The position numbers and the translations under genes are program-made. Of a stretch of 14,391 nucleotides of DNA, positions 6,724 through 13,568 are shown in pieces (within the stretch, counting starts at the first letter, position 1; every line of letters begins with the position of its first letter). The DNA lies in the NCBI GenBank assembly GCA_003523945.1, contig DOFS01000583.1, forward strand, positions 1-14,391. The letters are read 5' to 3'. This DNA is from Nitrospiraceae bacterium (GTDB lineage Bacteria > Nitrospirota > Nitrospiria > Nitrospirales > UBA8639). The notes under the pieces were generated by a model. The model saw nothing but the letters and a program-made list of their open reading frames with translations. It searched no databases and was not told the DNA's origin.

Positions 6724-6832
6724 CTGGCTTCTTATTTCCGGCCTTCAAAAACCCTGTCCTTCGCCCGGCAAATATTTCCTGCTTTGTCAGCAAGGAATTC
6801 CTAGTCGGTAAAATTCTTTCAAATAACCCTGA

Positions 6833-6867
6833 AAACGGCTTTATTGGGAACTGAAACCCTGCCGTTT
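6833..6867 (+). promoter_or_regulatory. Hairpin upstream of the sugar operon
   Basis: AAACGGC (6833-6839) and GCCGTTT (6861-6867) form a 7-bp perfect inverted repeat, and GGG (6846-6848) can pair with CCC (6857-6859) inside. The right arm overlaps a TTGACC -35-like hexamer (6866-6871). It could be a terminator-like structure, a protein-binding operator or a leader fold. Confidence 0.3.
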
Positions 6868-6920
6868 GACCTTGCACTATATGGCATAAAACTTGAACTT
6901 CTTTTCTTTGTTGATAGAAA

Positions 6921-6947
6921 GGACTGCACGATCTGACGTGCACGTCC
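6921..6947 (+). promoter_or_regulatory. GC-rich hairpin or operator before the E1-alpha gene
   Basis: GGAC-T-GCACG (6921-6930) pairs with CGTGC-AC-GTCC (6937-6947), giving nine base pairs with a small internal mismatch and a 6-nt loop. Overlapping it is a perfect 12-bp palindrome GACGTGCACGTC (6935-6946). It ends 34 nt before the ATG at 6982, which has only a weak ribosome-binding site. An operator for a dimeric regulator or an mRNA leader element are both plausible. Confidence 0.4.
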
Positions 6948-6981
6948 GAATGCCGTTGATCGAGATAGAGCGCGTATCGAT

Positions 6982-7911
6982 ATGGACTATTCTCAGAAAT
7001 TTTGTGATCTGTTCTTTCAGGCCCTTCGTATTCGTCTGGTTGAAGAACGGATCATCGAACTCTATCCCAGCGATGGGATTCAAAGTCCTGTGCATTTATC
7101 GATTGGACAGGAGGCTGTAGCGGTAGGGGTGTGTCGGGATCTGAGAAAAACAGATCTGGTCTTTTGTACTTACCGTAGTCATGCCTTTTACCTGGCTAAA
7201 GGGGGAAGTTTGGCGGAAATGTTTGCCGAGCTGTATGGAAAAATAACCGGGTGTGCTCGGGGAAAAGCAGGTTCCATGCATTTAGCGGCTCCCGATGTGG
7301 GGATGATGGGTGCATCGGCGGTTGTGGCCAGTACGATCCCCCATGCAGTCGGAGCGGCGTTGGCCGCAAAACGCCTGGGTCATGATCAGGTGGTGGTCGG
7401 GGTGTTTGGAGACGGAGCCACCGAAGAGGGCGTTTATCACGAATCGTTGAACTTCGCTGTTCTTCATCGATTGCCGGTGGTGTTTTTGTGTGAGAACAAT
7501 GGATTAGCGGTACATTCCCCGCAAAAGGCCAGACAGGGGTACGACATTCTTGACCATGCCCGGGCCTACGGCCTCCCGGTGTATCACATCGCCGAAGGAT
7601 ATGATTTGGTAAAGGTGGCGGATACGATGTCGGACATTATTCAACGTGTTCGGTCAACACGCGAACCAGTCTTTGTTGAGATTCGGACCTACCGGTACAA
7701 AGAACATGTCGGTCCGGGCGAAGACTTCGTAAGTGGGTACCGCTCAAAGGAGGAATGGTTGGATTGGAAACAACAGGATCCTCTTGAACAGCAGGTTGCC
7801 CTAATTAAAACGATTCGCCCGGCCATCCTGAAAGAAATTGACGAAGCGATATATTTTGCTATGAGCAGTCCATTTCCCCCGGTGGAGGAATTACTTCGTG
7901 ATGTCGTGTAA
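6982..7911 (+). CDS. ThDP-dependent dehydrogenase E1 component, alpha subunit
   Basis: This is the E1-alpha subunit of a 2-oxo-acid dehydrogenase-type enzyme (pyruvate or acetoin dehydrogenase family). Such enzymes decarboxylate a 2-oxo acid on ThDP and pass on the resulting acyl unit. The 309-residue protein has the usual length. Visible motifs are HLSIGQEAVAVGV (38-50), YRSHAFYLAKG (64-74), GCARGKAGSMH (90-100) and the ThDP/Mg signature GDGATEEGVYHESLNFA (143-159) ending in ENN (171-173). RTYRYKEHVGPGED (235-248) occupies the usual active-site loop. The ATG at 6982 has only a weak purine-rich upstream region, but no earlier in-frame start exists before a stop. The beta subunit overlaps its 3' end. 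No E2 or E3 gene lies nearby, and the neighbours are nucleotide-sugar enzymes. A role in making a two-carbon-branched sugar is therefore conceivable, but a conventional substrate cannot be excluded. Confidence 0.88.
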   Translation: MDYSQKFCDLFFQALRIRLVEERIIELYPSDGIQSPVHLSIGQEAVAVGVCRDLRKTDLVFCTYRSHAFYLAKGGSLAEMFAELYGKITGCARGKAGSMHLAAPDVGMMGASAVVASTIPHAVGAALAAKRLGHDQVVVGVFGDGATEEGVYHESLNFAVLHRLPVVFLCENNGLAVHSPQKARQGYDILDHARAYGLPVYHIAEGYDLVKVADTMSDIIQRVRSTREPVFVEIRTYRYKEHVGPGEDFVSGYRSKEEWLDWKQQDPLEQQVALIKTIRPAILKEIDEAIYFAMSSPFPPVEELLRDVV

Positions 7912-9037
7912 TTCCGCCGTAGCCTCTTTTGTGAACGGCCAGGCGGTGCCGGGCCTTCGTGCCGAGGCAGGCACGGAGGTCATGAGTTACCGGGATGCCC
8001 TGCATTGGACAATGCGTGACGCCTTACAGCGTCATGATTCGGTGGTCATCATGGGACAGGGTGTGGATGACCACAAAGGGATCTTTGGCTCCACCACAGG
8101 ATTGGCGAAGGAGTTTGGGACGGATCGAGTGATGGATACCCCGCTTGCAGAAGAAGGCATGACAGGGGTAGCCATTGGAGCGGCGTTAAATGGGCTGTAT
8201 CCAATTCAGACCCATATTCGTGCCGATTTTTCCTTGTTAGCGATGAATCAGATTATTAATTTGGCGGCCAAGTATAAGTATATGTTCGGTGGCCGGTTCG
8301 ACGTACCCATGTTGATTCGCTTGATTGTGGGGCGAAGCTGGGGGCAAGGCGCGCAACATTCACAGAGTCTCCAATCACTCTTTGCGCATATCCCTGGATT
8401 ACAGGTCGTGATGCCCTCGAGCTCGCAAACGATTCTCGACACTTATCCGGCGGTGATTGACCGCTACCGGGGTCCCGTCATTTCCTTGGAACACCGGTTA
8501 ATGTATGACCTGGAATTTTATGTCTATCCTATATCCATAAAACAAGAGATCGACCCGTTTGGGTCTCGGTTGGTACGGCAGGGGGAGGCGATAACCATTG
8601 TGGCTACTTCCATTATGGTGTTGGAAGCCTTGAGAGCAGCCGAGCATCTGGCCCGGCTGGCCGATATTCAATGCGAGGTGATCGATTTGCATTGCGTGTC
8701 CGGTCCTGACTGGGATTTGGTCATGCGGAGTGTTGAAAAAACCGGACGGTTGGTTGTGGCGGACACGAGTTGGCGGGAATACGGTGTATGTGCAGAGGTC
8801 TGCCGAATCGTGGCCGAACGAAATCCCGGTTGTTTAAAGACACCGGTGGTGACGTTGGGAATGCAGCCAGCTCCCTGTCCCACAGCCAAGTGCTTGGAAG
8901 ACCTGTTTTATCCTGATTTGCGACAGCTTGTGGATGTGCTGGCAACTGCCGTGACTGGGAAGCAGGGGCATGGTGTGCCATTGCCCGATACTCAATCAAT
9001 GGCTGATGTGTATAAACGGTTCAAAGGCCCTTTTTAA
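7898..9037 (+). CDS. ThDP-dependent dehydrogenase E1 component, beta subunit
   Basis: This is the E1-beta partner of the preceding alpha subunit, completing an alpha2beta2 E1 with ThDP bound at the interface. Numbered from GTG 7898 (379 residues), the conserved core starts at MSYRDALHWTMRDAL (29-43). It shows RVMDTPLAEEGMTG with catalytic Glu85, DQII-like NQIINLAAKYKYMFGG, QHSQSLQSLFAHIPGLQVVMPS (153-174) and SLEHRLMYD. The C-terminal half is a transketolase-C type domain ending in MQPAPCPTAKCLEDLFYP. The likely start is GTG 7898 or ATG 7901, both within the alpha gene and 8 or 11 nt after GGAGGA (7884-7889). ATG 7982 fits the family start but its GGAGG is only 2 nt away. About 28 extra N-terminal and 30 extra C-terminal residues compared with typical E1-beta are unusual. 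Confidence 0.87.
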   Translation: MMSCNSAVASFVNGQAVPGLRAEAGTEVMSYRDALHWTMRDALQRHDSVVIMGQGVDDHKGIFGSTTGLAKEFGTDRVMDTPLAEEGMTGVAIGAALNGLYPIQTHIRADFSLLAMNQIINLAAKYKYMFGGRFDVPMLIRLIVGRSWGQGAQHSQSLQSLFAHIPGLQVVMPSSSQTILDTYPAVIDRYRGPVISLEHRLMYDLEFYVYPISIKQEIDPFGSRLVRQGEAITIVATSIMVLEALRAAEHLARLADIQCEVIDLHCVSGPDWDLVMRSVEKTGRLVVADTSWREYGVCAEVCRIVAERNPGCLKTPVVTLGMQPAPCPTAKCLEDLFYPDLRQLVDVLATAVTGKQGHGVPLPDTQSMADVYKRFKGPF

Positions 9038-9075
9038 GAAGAATTGTCGGACCACCTCATCAAAGGAACGCGACG

Positions 9076-10053
9076 ATGAAAGTGCTAATTACCGGAATTT
9101 CAGGAATGGTGGGCAGTCATTTAGCGGAGTATATCCTTACGGATCATCCGGACGTGGATCTTCATGGAGTAATTCGATGGCGAACTCCTCTTGACCATCT
9201 TGTTGCCATCAAGGAACGAATTACCCTGCATTGTGCCGATCTTCGTGACTTGAATTCGCTGATTGTGGTGATTAAAAAAGTGAAACCCGATTGGATTTTT
9301 CATTTGGCTGCCCAATCTTTCGTCACAACGAGTTTTGATGCGCCGGTCGACACGCTGTCCACCAATGTGATTGGAACGACGAATCTTCTCGACGCGCTTC
9401 GCATTACCGGAGTCGATGCCAAGGTTCATGTCTGTAGTTCCTCCGAAGTCTACGGTCAAGTGTTGGCAAATGAAGTCCCCATTTCAGAGTCCAACCCTTT
9501 TCGTCCGGCGAGCCCCTATGCGGTGTCCAAAGTCGGGGAAGACATGATTGCCTTTCAATACTTTCTCTCCTATGGCATTCGAACCGTGCGCACCAGGATG
9601 TTTACCCATACCGGTCCCCGGCGAGGCGATGTGTTTGCCGAAAGTGCTTATGCCAAGCAAATTGTCGAGGTGGAATATGGGCTTCGAAAAAATCCCATCC
9701 GGGTGGGAAATTTAGACAGCATTCGGACATTTGCGGATGTGCGCGATGCCGTGCGGGCCTACTGGGTGCTGATGGAACAGTGTCCGGCTGGGGAAGTTTA
9801 CAATATCGGAGGTGCCCGTACCATGACACTCCGGGACATGCTCGAGATTCTCAAAGGGATGGCAACCTGTCGTATCGAACATGTGGTGGATCCGGCTCTG
9901 TTGCGTCCTTCGGATGTCACGCTGCAGATCCCTGATACCTCGAAATTCAAAAAGGCGACTGGATGGGAGCCTCGTATTCCCTTTGAAGAAACCTTAAAAA
10001 ATATTCTGGACTTTTATCGAACACGTTATCATAAGAGGAGCAAGGCTGCGTGA
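9076..10053 (+). CDS. GDP-mannose 4,6-dehydratase-like SDR (nucleotide-sugar dehydratase/epimerase)
   Basis: This extended short-chain dehydrogenase acts on nucleotide sugars and is closest in style to GDP-mannose 4,6-dehydratase. The 325-residue protein begins with the NAD(P)-binding GISGMVG (G7, G10, G13), and HLAAQSFV lies at 76-83. The catalytic set is SSSEVYG (121-127, including Glu124) with Y148 and K152 in SPYAVSKVGED. MFTHTGPRRG (175-184) and VGNLDSIRTFADVRDAVRAYW (210-230, in two parts) are substrate-binding signatures of the GMD group. The retained Glu after Ser favours dehydration to a 4-keto-6-deoxy sugar over simple reduction, although Rmd-type reductases are close relatives. The ATG at 9076 follows AAGGAA (9063-9068) with 7 nt spacing. 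The adjacent HddA-like kinase raises the possibility that the substrate is a GDP-heptose. Confidence 0.88.
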   Translation: MKVLITGISGMVGSHLAEYILTDHPDVDLHGVIRWRTPLDHLVAIKERITLHCADLRDLNSLIVVIKKVKPDWIFHLAAQSFVTTSFDAPVDTLSTNVIGTTNLLDALRITGVDAKVHVCSSSEVYGQVLANEVPISESNPFRPASPYAVSKVGEDMIAFQYFLSYGIRTVRTRMFTHTGPRRGDVFAESAYAKQIVEVEYGLRKNPIRVGNLDSIRTFADVRDAVRAYWVLMEQCPAGEVYNIGGARTMTLRDMLEILKGMATCRIEHVVDPALLRPSDVTLQIPDTSKFKKATGWEPRIPFEETLKNILDFYRTRYHKRSKAA

Positions 10054-11147
10054 TTATTACCAAGACCCCATATCGAATCTCATTTTTTGGCGGAGGAACG
10101 GATTACCCTTCCTGGTATTCCGAACATGGGGGTGCGGTGTTGAGTACCAGCATTGACAAGTATTGTTACTTAACCTGCCGGTACCTTCCCCCGTTTTTCA
10201 TTTATCGCCACAAAGTAGTCTGGTCGCATATTGAAATCGTTTCTACTATTCCGGAAATTCTGCATCCTGCGGCGCGAGAAACTCTGAAATGGATGGGTTT
10301 TGACGATACGGTTGGCCTGGAAATTCATCACCAGGGTGATCTGCCGGCTCGATCAGGAATGGGTTCCAGTTCCTCGTTTGCCGTGGGTTTGATTAAGTGC
10401 TTGTCTGCTCTAAAAGGGCAAATGATCTCAAAACATGATTTAGCCATTAAAGCGATTGAATTGGAGCAGCGAATTCTGGGGGACCCGGTCGGGTCGCAGG
10501 ATCAAGTCGCTGCAGCCTATGGAGGGTTCAACGTCATTCAATTTTCTCCAAGCGGGGACATACGGGTACAACCCTTGACCGTGGCGCCAGAGCGGATCAA
10601 AGAATTGGAGTCGAATCTGATGCTGTTTTATACAGGAACGAGCCGGTTAGCTGCACAAATCGGGGCAGATGTGATTGGGCATATGGGTGAACGGTACTCG
10701 GTCTTGCAGCGGATGCGGGAAATGGTTGATGAGGCGATTGAGATGTTAAATGGGAATGGGTCTATAAGTGACTTTGGATATCTGCTCAATGAAAGTTGGA
10801 GTTATAAACGCCAATTGAGCCCTCTGATTAGTAACCCCACTATTGACAATATTTATCAGCGGGCTCTTGACGCAGGGGCCTTAGGGGGAAAATTACTAGG
10901 TGCCGGGGCGTCGGGGTTTATGCTGTTTTTTGTGCCAATTTTGAAGCAAGAAGCGGTGAAAAACGCGCTATCGGAATTCTTGTATGTTCCCGTGCAGTTC
11001 GAAAAGGATGGATGCAGCGTGATTCACTACGATGTGGATTCCCAGGATATGCGATGCCTTGAACGGGAGGTCCCTCATTCGGTCTTGCCCACGGCGCGCA
11101 AGCGATATTCCCGTTCGGAGTTTCCTGATAGGAAAGTCTCTGTGTGA
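10050..11147 (+). CDS. hddA: GHMP-family sugar kinase, HddA-like (heptose-7-phosphate 1-kinase)
   Basis: This cytosolic kinase resembles HddA, which phosphorylates C1 of D-glycero-alpha-D-manno-heptose 7-phosphate on the route to GDP-heptose. Features in the 365-residue protein are the N-terminal TPYRISFFGGGTDYPSWY (6-23), SIDKYCYLTCRYLPPFF (34-50), the GHMP ATP loop PARSGMGSSSSFAVGL (99-114), GDPVGSQDQVAAAYGGFN (144-161), and the C-terminal GHMP motif KLLGAGASGFMLFF (281-294). The start is GTG 10050, overlapping the upstream TGA as GTGA, with GAGGAG (10035-10040) 9 nt away; translation is probably coupled. The last 30 or so residues (ERE...KVSV) extend beyond the typical end. Related GHMP kinases act on fucose or other sugars, so the heptose substrate is probable rather than certain. 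Confidence 0.85.
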   Translation: MIITKTPYRISFFGGGTDYPSWYSEHGGAVLSTSIDKYCYLTCRYLPPFFIYRHKVVWSHIEIVSTIPEILHPAARETLKWMGFDDTVGLEIHHQGDLPARSGMGSSSSFAVGLIKCLSALKGQMISKHDLAIKAIELEQRILGDPVGSQDQVAAAYGGFNVIQFSPSGDIRVQPLTVAPERIKELESNLMLFYTGTSRLAAQIGADVIGHMGERYSVLQRMREMVDEAIEMLNGNGSISDFGYLLNESWSYKRQLSPLISNPTIDNIYQRALDAGALGGKLLGAGASGFMLFFVPILKQEAVKNALSEFLYVPVQFEKDGCSVIHYDVDSQDMRCLEREVPHSVLPTARKRYSRSEFPDRKVSV

Positions 11148-11159
11148 AACCCAAAAACC

Positions 11160-11714
11160 ATGACCCAACGCAAGGAACCCATTTATAGTGAAACGGTTTT
11201 TGAGACCCCTTGGTTTGCAGTACAAAAGGAACAGTTTCCCGATTCCCCGGAATTACGAGGAGAGCCGTATTTTTGCATAACCTGTTCGGATGCTGTGTTG
11301 GTGTTAGCCAGAACCGAAAAGAGTCAATGGATACTGGTCAGGCAATTTAGACCAGCGATGCGAGAATGGACACTTGAATTTCCGGCCGGATCGATCGATC
11401 CCGATGAGTCTCCGCAAGAAGCTGCCGCACGGGAGTTGTTTGAGGAGACGGGATTTGTGTGCCGCTCACTCCAACCCATGGGGATGGGTCGAATCATGGC
11501 CAGCCGTCATCCTGCGTGTGGATATGCATTTTTTGGCGAGGGAGCCTCGCGTTCAGAGGATTTTGAAGTATTGGATCATACCGAAGTGGTTTTAGTCACG
11601 ACGGCAGATCTGAAAAAACTCGTCGCGGGAGGACAATTCCAACAATTAGCCGGTTTGGCATTGTTAGTCATGGCGGAATGGAATCTTCACCGGGCGATTG
11701 TGAGGGAAGCGTGA
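11160..11714 (+). CDS. NUDIX hydrolase (ADP-ribose/ADP-sugar pyrophosphatase-like)
   Basis: NUDIX enzymes cleave nucleoside diphosphates linked to another moiety. This 184-residue protein contains a perfect Nudix box at residues 77-99, starting GSIDPDE and ending RELFEETGF, which matches GX5EX7REUXEEXGU. The preceding LEFPAG places it nearest the ADP-ribose and sugar-nucleotide pyrophosphatase group. An N-terminal domain with ETVFETPWFAVQKEQF and WILVRQFRPAM is normal for that group. In this cluster it may recycle or limit a GDP- or ADP-sugar, or be housekeeping. The ATG at 11160 has no good ribosome-binding site, but it is in frame with the kinase stop 12 nt earlier, so re-initiation after the kinase is likely. 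The 3' end overlaps the next gene as GTGA. Confidence 0.9.
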   Translation: MTQRKEPIYSETVFETPWFAVQKEQFPDSPELRGEPYFCITCSDAVLVLARTEKSQWILVRQFRPAMREWTLEFPAGSIDPDESPQEAAARELFEETGFVCRSLQPMGMGRIMASRHPACGYAFFGEGASRSEDFEVLDHTEVVLVTTADLKKLVAGGQFQQLAGLALLVMAEWNLHRAIVREA

Positions 11715-12559
11715 ATCGGGATGTTCTTGAGTGGAAAGCGGCTTTTTTGCGGGAGCATATTGTGAAAACCGCTCTTTCGGCAGGAAAGGGACATGTGGCC
11801 CCAGCTTTATCATGGGTGGAAATTGCCGTCACACTGTTTTATGGCGGCTTTTTCACTGTTCGTCCCTATGACCCGCAATGGGAGAGAAGGGACCGATTCA
11901 TTTTGAGCAAGGGACATGGATGTTTAACGCTGTATGCCGTATTGGCCGATCTTGGATTTTTTGATCGGGCCGAATTAGAGACCTTTGTGAGAGCTGGCAG
12001 CCGTTTAGCTGGTCATCCGGATCCAAATATTCCTGGGATCGAAGTGCTTTCAGGGTCTCTTGGACATGGATTGGGAATAGGGGCGGGGCTTTGTCTAGGC
12101 GCACAATTAGATCATAGTGACTGGAAAACATATGTGTTACTTGGGGATGGGGAGTGTCAGGAAGGATCAATTTGGGAAGCCGCCGCATTTGCCAGTCATC
12201 ACCGACTAGCGAATTTAGTGGCTATCGTGGATCGTAACCACCTGGGAGCAACCGATTACACCGAACAGGTTATGCGCCTGGAGCCCTTCCAGGAGCGATG
12301 GGAGGCATTTGGCTGGGAAGTGCGTACCGTTGATGGACATTCGTTCACGCAGTTATCAGAGGCGTTCATGTGCAATCAATTGGACCAGCATGATCGACCT
12401 CTGGTGATTCTGGCCAACACCATCAAAGGGAAGGGGTTGGGTTTTATGGAGGGAGAGGCTCAGTGGCATCATCGATTACCAATCGGGACTCAGGCAGATG
12501 CAGCTTTGAAGGCCTTACACCATCGTGAGCAGGAATTGTCTCACCTCATTCAAGAATAA
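11711..12559 (+). CDS. Transketolase, N-terminal (ThDP-binding) subunit
   Basis: This is the first half of a split transketolase, which moves a two-carbon ketol unit between sugar phosphates. From GTG 11711 it has 282 residues, normal for the separate N-subunit. It shows SAGKGHVAPALSWVEI (23-38), RFILSKGHG (62-70, His69), GHPD, EVLSGSLGHGLGIGAG (111-126), the ThDP motif GDGECQEGSIWEAA (146-159) ending in VDRN (173-176), and NTIKGKG near the end. GTG 11711 forms a GTGA overlap with the NUDIX stop and follows GAGGGA (11702-11707). The same junction type occurs at 10050. An ATG at 11678 would add 11 unconvincing residues and lacks a spaced ribosome-binding site. The adjacent C-subunit completes the enzyme. 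In this cluster it could supply sedoheptulose-7-phosphate, but an apiose-like or other specialised transketolase role is also possible. Confidence 0.9.
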   Translation: MNRDVLEWKAAFLREHIVKTALSAGKGHVAPALSWVEIAVTLFYGGFFTVRPYDPQWERRDRFILSKGHGCLTLYAVLADLGFFDRAELETFVRAGSRLAGHPDPNIPGIEVLSGSLGHGLGIGAGLCLGAQLDHSDWKTYVLLGDGECQEGSIWEAAAFASHHRLANLVAIVDRNHLGATDYTEQVMRLEPFQERWEAFGWEVRTVDGHSFTQLSEAFMCNQLDQHDRPLVILANTIKGKGLGFMEGEAQWHHRLPIGTQADAALKALHHREQELSHLIQE

Positions 12560-12571
12560 GCGAGAGAACTG

Positions 12572-13555
12572 ATGAAAGATTTCCGGGATTCGGCTTTCGA
12601 TGCGATACATCACATCCTAAAAAATGATTCACGCCTCATGGTGCTCACGAATGACATGGGAGCTATGGGTTTGGACTCCATTCGGAAAGACTATCCTGCT
12701 CATGTCATCAATATGGGAATCGCAGAGCAAAATTTGATGAGTGTGGCTGCAGGTCTGGCCCTGACCGGCAGGGTCGTCTTCGTCTATGGGATTGCGTCCC
12801 ATATGACTCTTCGGTGTCTAGAACAGTATCGTTTAGATGCCTGCGCGATGAATTTGCCGGTCATCTTATTAGGAGTTGGCAGTGGGTTGGCCTATGGGGC
12901 AGATGGACCCACCCATCATGCGGTCAATGATATGGGCGCCATGGGGAGTATCCCGGGATTAACCCTCTTGAATCCAGCCGATGCGTTTTCAACCTCAGCC
13001 ATCGTTGAATGGGCCTATCTCCAGAATCGTCCGGCCTATATTCGATTGGACAAGGAAGTGCATCAACCACTTTATGAACATGGTTCACTGGATTGCCAGC
13101 AAGGGTTTTCTATTCTCAGGAAAGGAGCCGACCTGGTGTTGGTCAGTACCGGCATGATGGTGCACCGGGCGATCCAAGTGGCCGATGTTCTTGAATCAGA
13201 GGGCATTCAGGCTTCCGTCCTCGATGTTTTTCGCCTCGCTCCATTCAATTCAGAAGAGATTTTGGACGCAATACAGCATGTCCCGGTGATGGTGTCGTTG
13301 GAGGAGCAAGCTGGTCCAGGAGGGCTTGGAAGTCGGTTGGCAGAACTGGTGGTTGATTATGCCCTTCCCGTGCGCTGCCATCGAATGATGCTACCAGAGC
13401 AGTTCTTTCTGGGAACCGCTACTCGCGAACGGATTCACGATCAATGTGGGCTGAGTCTTGAAAAGATTTGTCAGAGGGTACGGGACCTACTCGAAAATTT
13501 AAGGGGTGGCAGAATTCTCTCAAGGAACGGGTTAGCCGTAAGCGGGGCAAAGTAA
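12572..13555 (+). CDS. Transketolase, C-terminal (pyrimidine-binding) subunit
   Basis: This is the second half of the split transketolase, combining the pyrimidine-binding and C-terminal domains in 327 residues. Residues 1-160 hold the Pyr domain, with catalytic Glu52 in NMGIAEQNLMSVAAGLA (47-63), FVYGIASHMTLR, and GLAYGADGPTHHAVNDMGAM (105-124), whose His residues line the active site. Residues about 180-310 form the C-terminal domain (LVLVSTGMMVHRAIQVADVLE, then MVSLEEQAGPGGLGS). The order, ThDP-binding then Pyr subunit 12 nt apart, is typical of bacterial and archaeal split transketolases. The ATG at 12572 follows a GAGAGA purine stretch (12562-12567). The final 15 or so residues (GGRILSRNGLAVSGAK) are an extra basic tail of unknown meaning. 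Confidence 0.9.
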   Translation: MKDFRDSAFDAIHHILKNDSRLMVLTNDMGAMGLDSIRKDYPAHVINMGIAEQNLMSVAAGLALTGRVVFVYGIASHMTLRCLEQYRLDACAMNLPVILLGVGSGLAYGADGPTHHAVNDMGAMGSIPGLTLLNPADAFSTSAIVEWAYLQNRPAYIRLDKEVHQPLYEHGSLDCQQGFSILRKGADLVLVSTGMMVHRAIQVADVLESEGIQASVLDVFRLAPFNSEEILDAIQHVPVMVSLEEQAGPGGLGSRLAELVVDYALPVRCHRMMLPEQFFLGTATRERIHDQCGLSLEKICQRVRDLLENLRGGRILSRNGLAVSGAK

Positions 13556-13568
13556 AGGGACATCTGTT

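Larger units (their letters stand above)
6525..6981. other. 457-bp intergenic region with several stem-loops
   Basis: This gap separates the flagellar genes from the sugar cluster. It contains a stem-loop just after csrA (6528-6559), a nested set of inverted repeats (6627-6723), a nested hairpin at 6833-6867, a 10-bp palindrome AGGAATTCCT (6793-6802), and a GC-rich hairpin at 6921-6947. Two minus-strand frames between 6508 and 6709 look protein-like but overlap each other, and one lacks a start codon. No clear promoter, tRNA or CRISPR repeat was seen. A promoter for the downstream operon should lie here; TTGACC (6866-6871) has no good -10 at proper spacing. Confidence 0.6.

Noticed and set aside
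6883..6897. TGGCAT-N5-TTGAA, resembling a sigma54 promoter
   Set aside because: The essential GC of the -12 element reads GA and the GG-N10-GC rule is broken; too weak to list.
6893..7120. 75-codon plus-strand frame overlapping the E1-alpha start
   Set aside because: It begins at TTG, has no ribosome-binding site and overlaps a clear E1-alpha gene in another frame; its sequence shows no family motif.
7982..7984. ATG as start of E1-beta
   Set aside because: Its GGAGG is only 2 nt upstream, whereas GTG 7898/ATG 7901 have a well-spaced GGAGGA and couple to the alpha gene. It remains possible because family proteins begin here.
9121..9459. 112-codon minus-strand frame
   Set aside because: It is antisense to the well-supported SDR gene and has no recognisable domain or ribosome-binding site.
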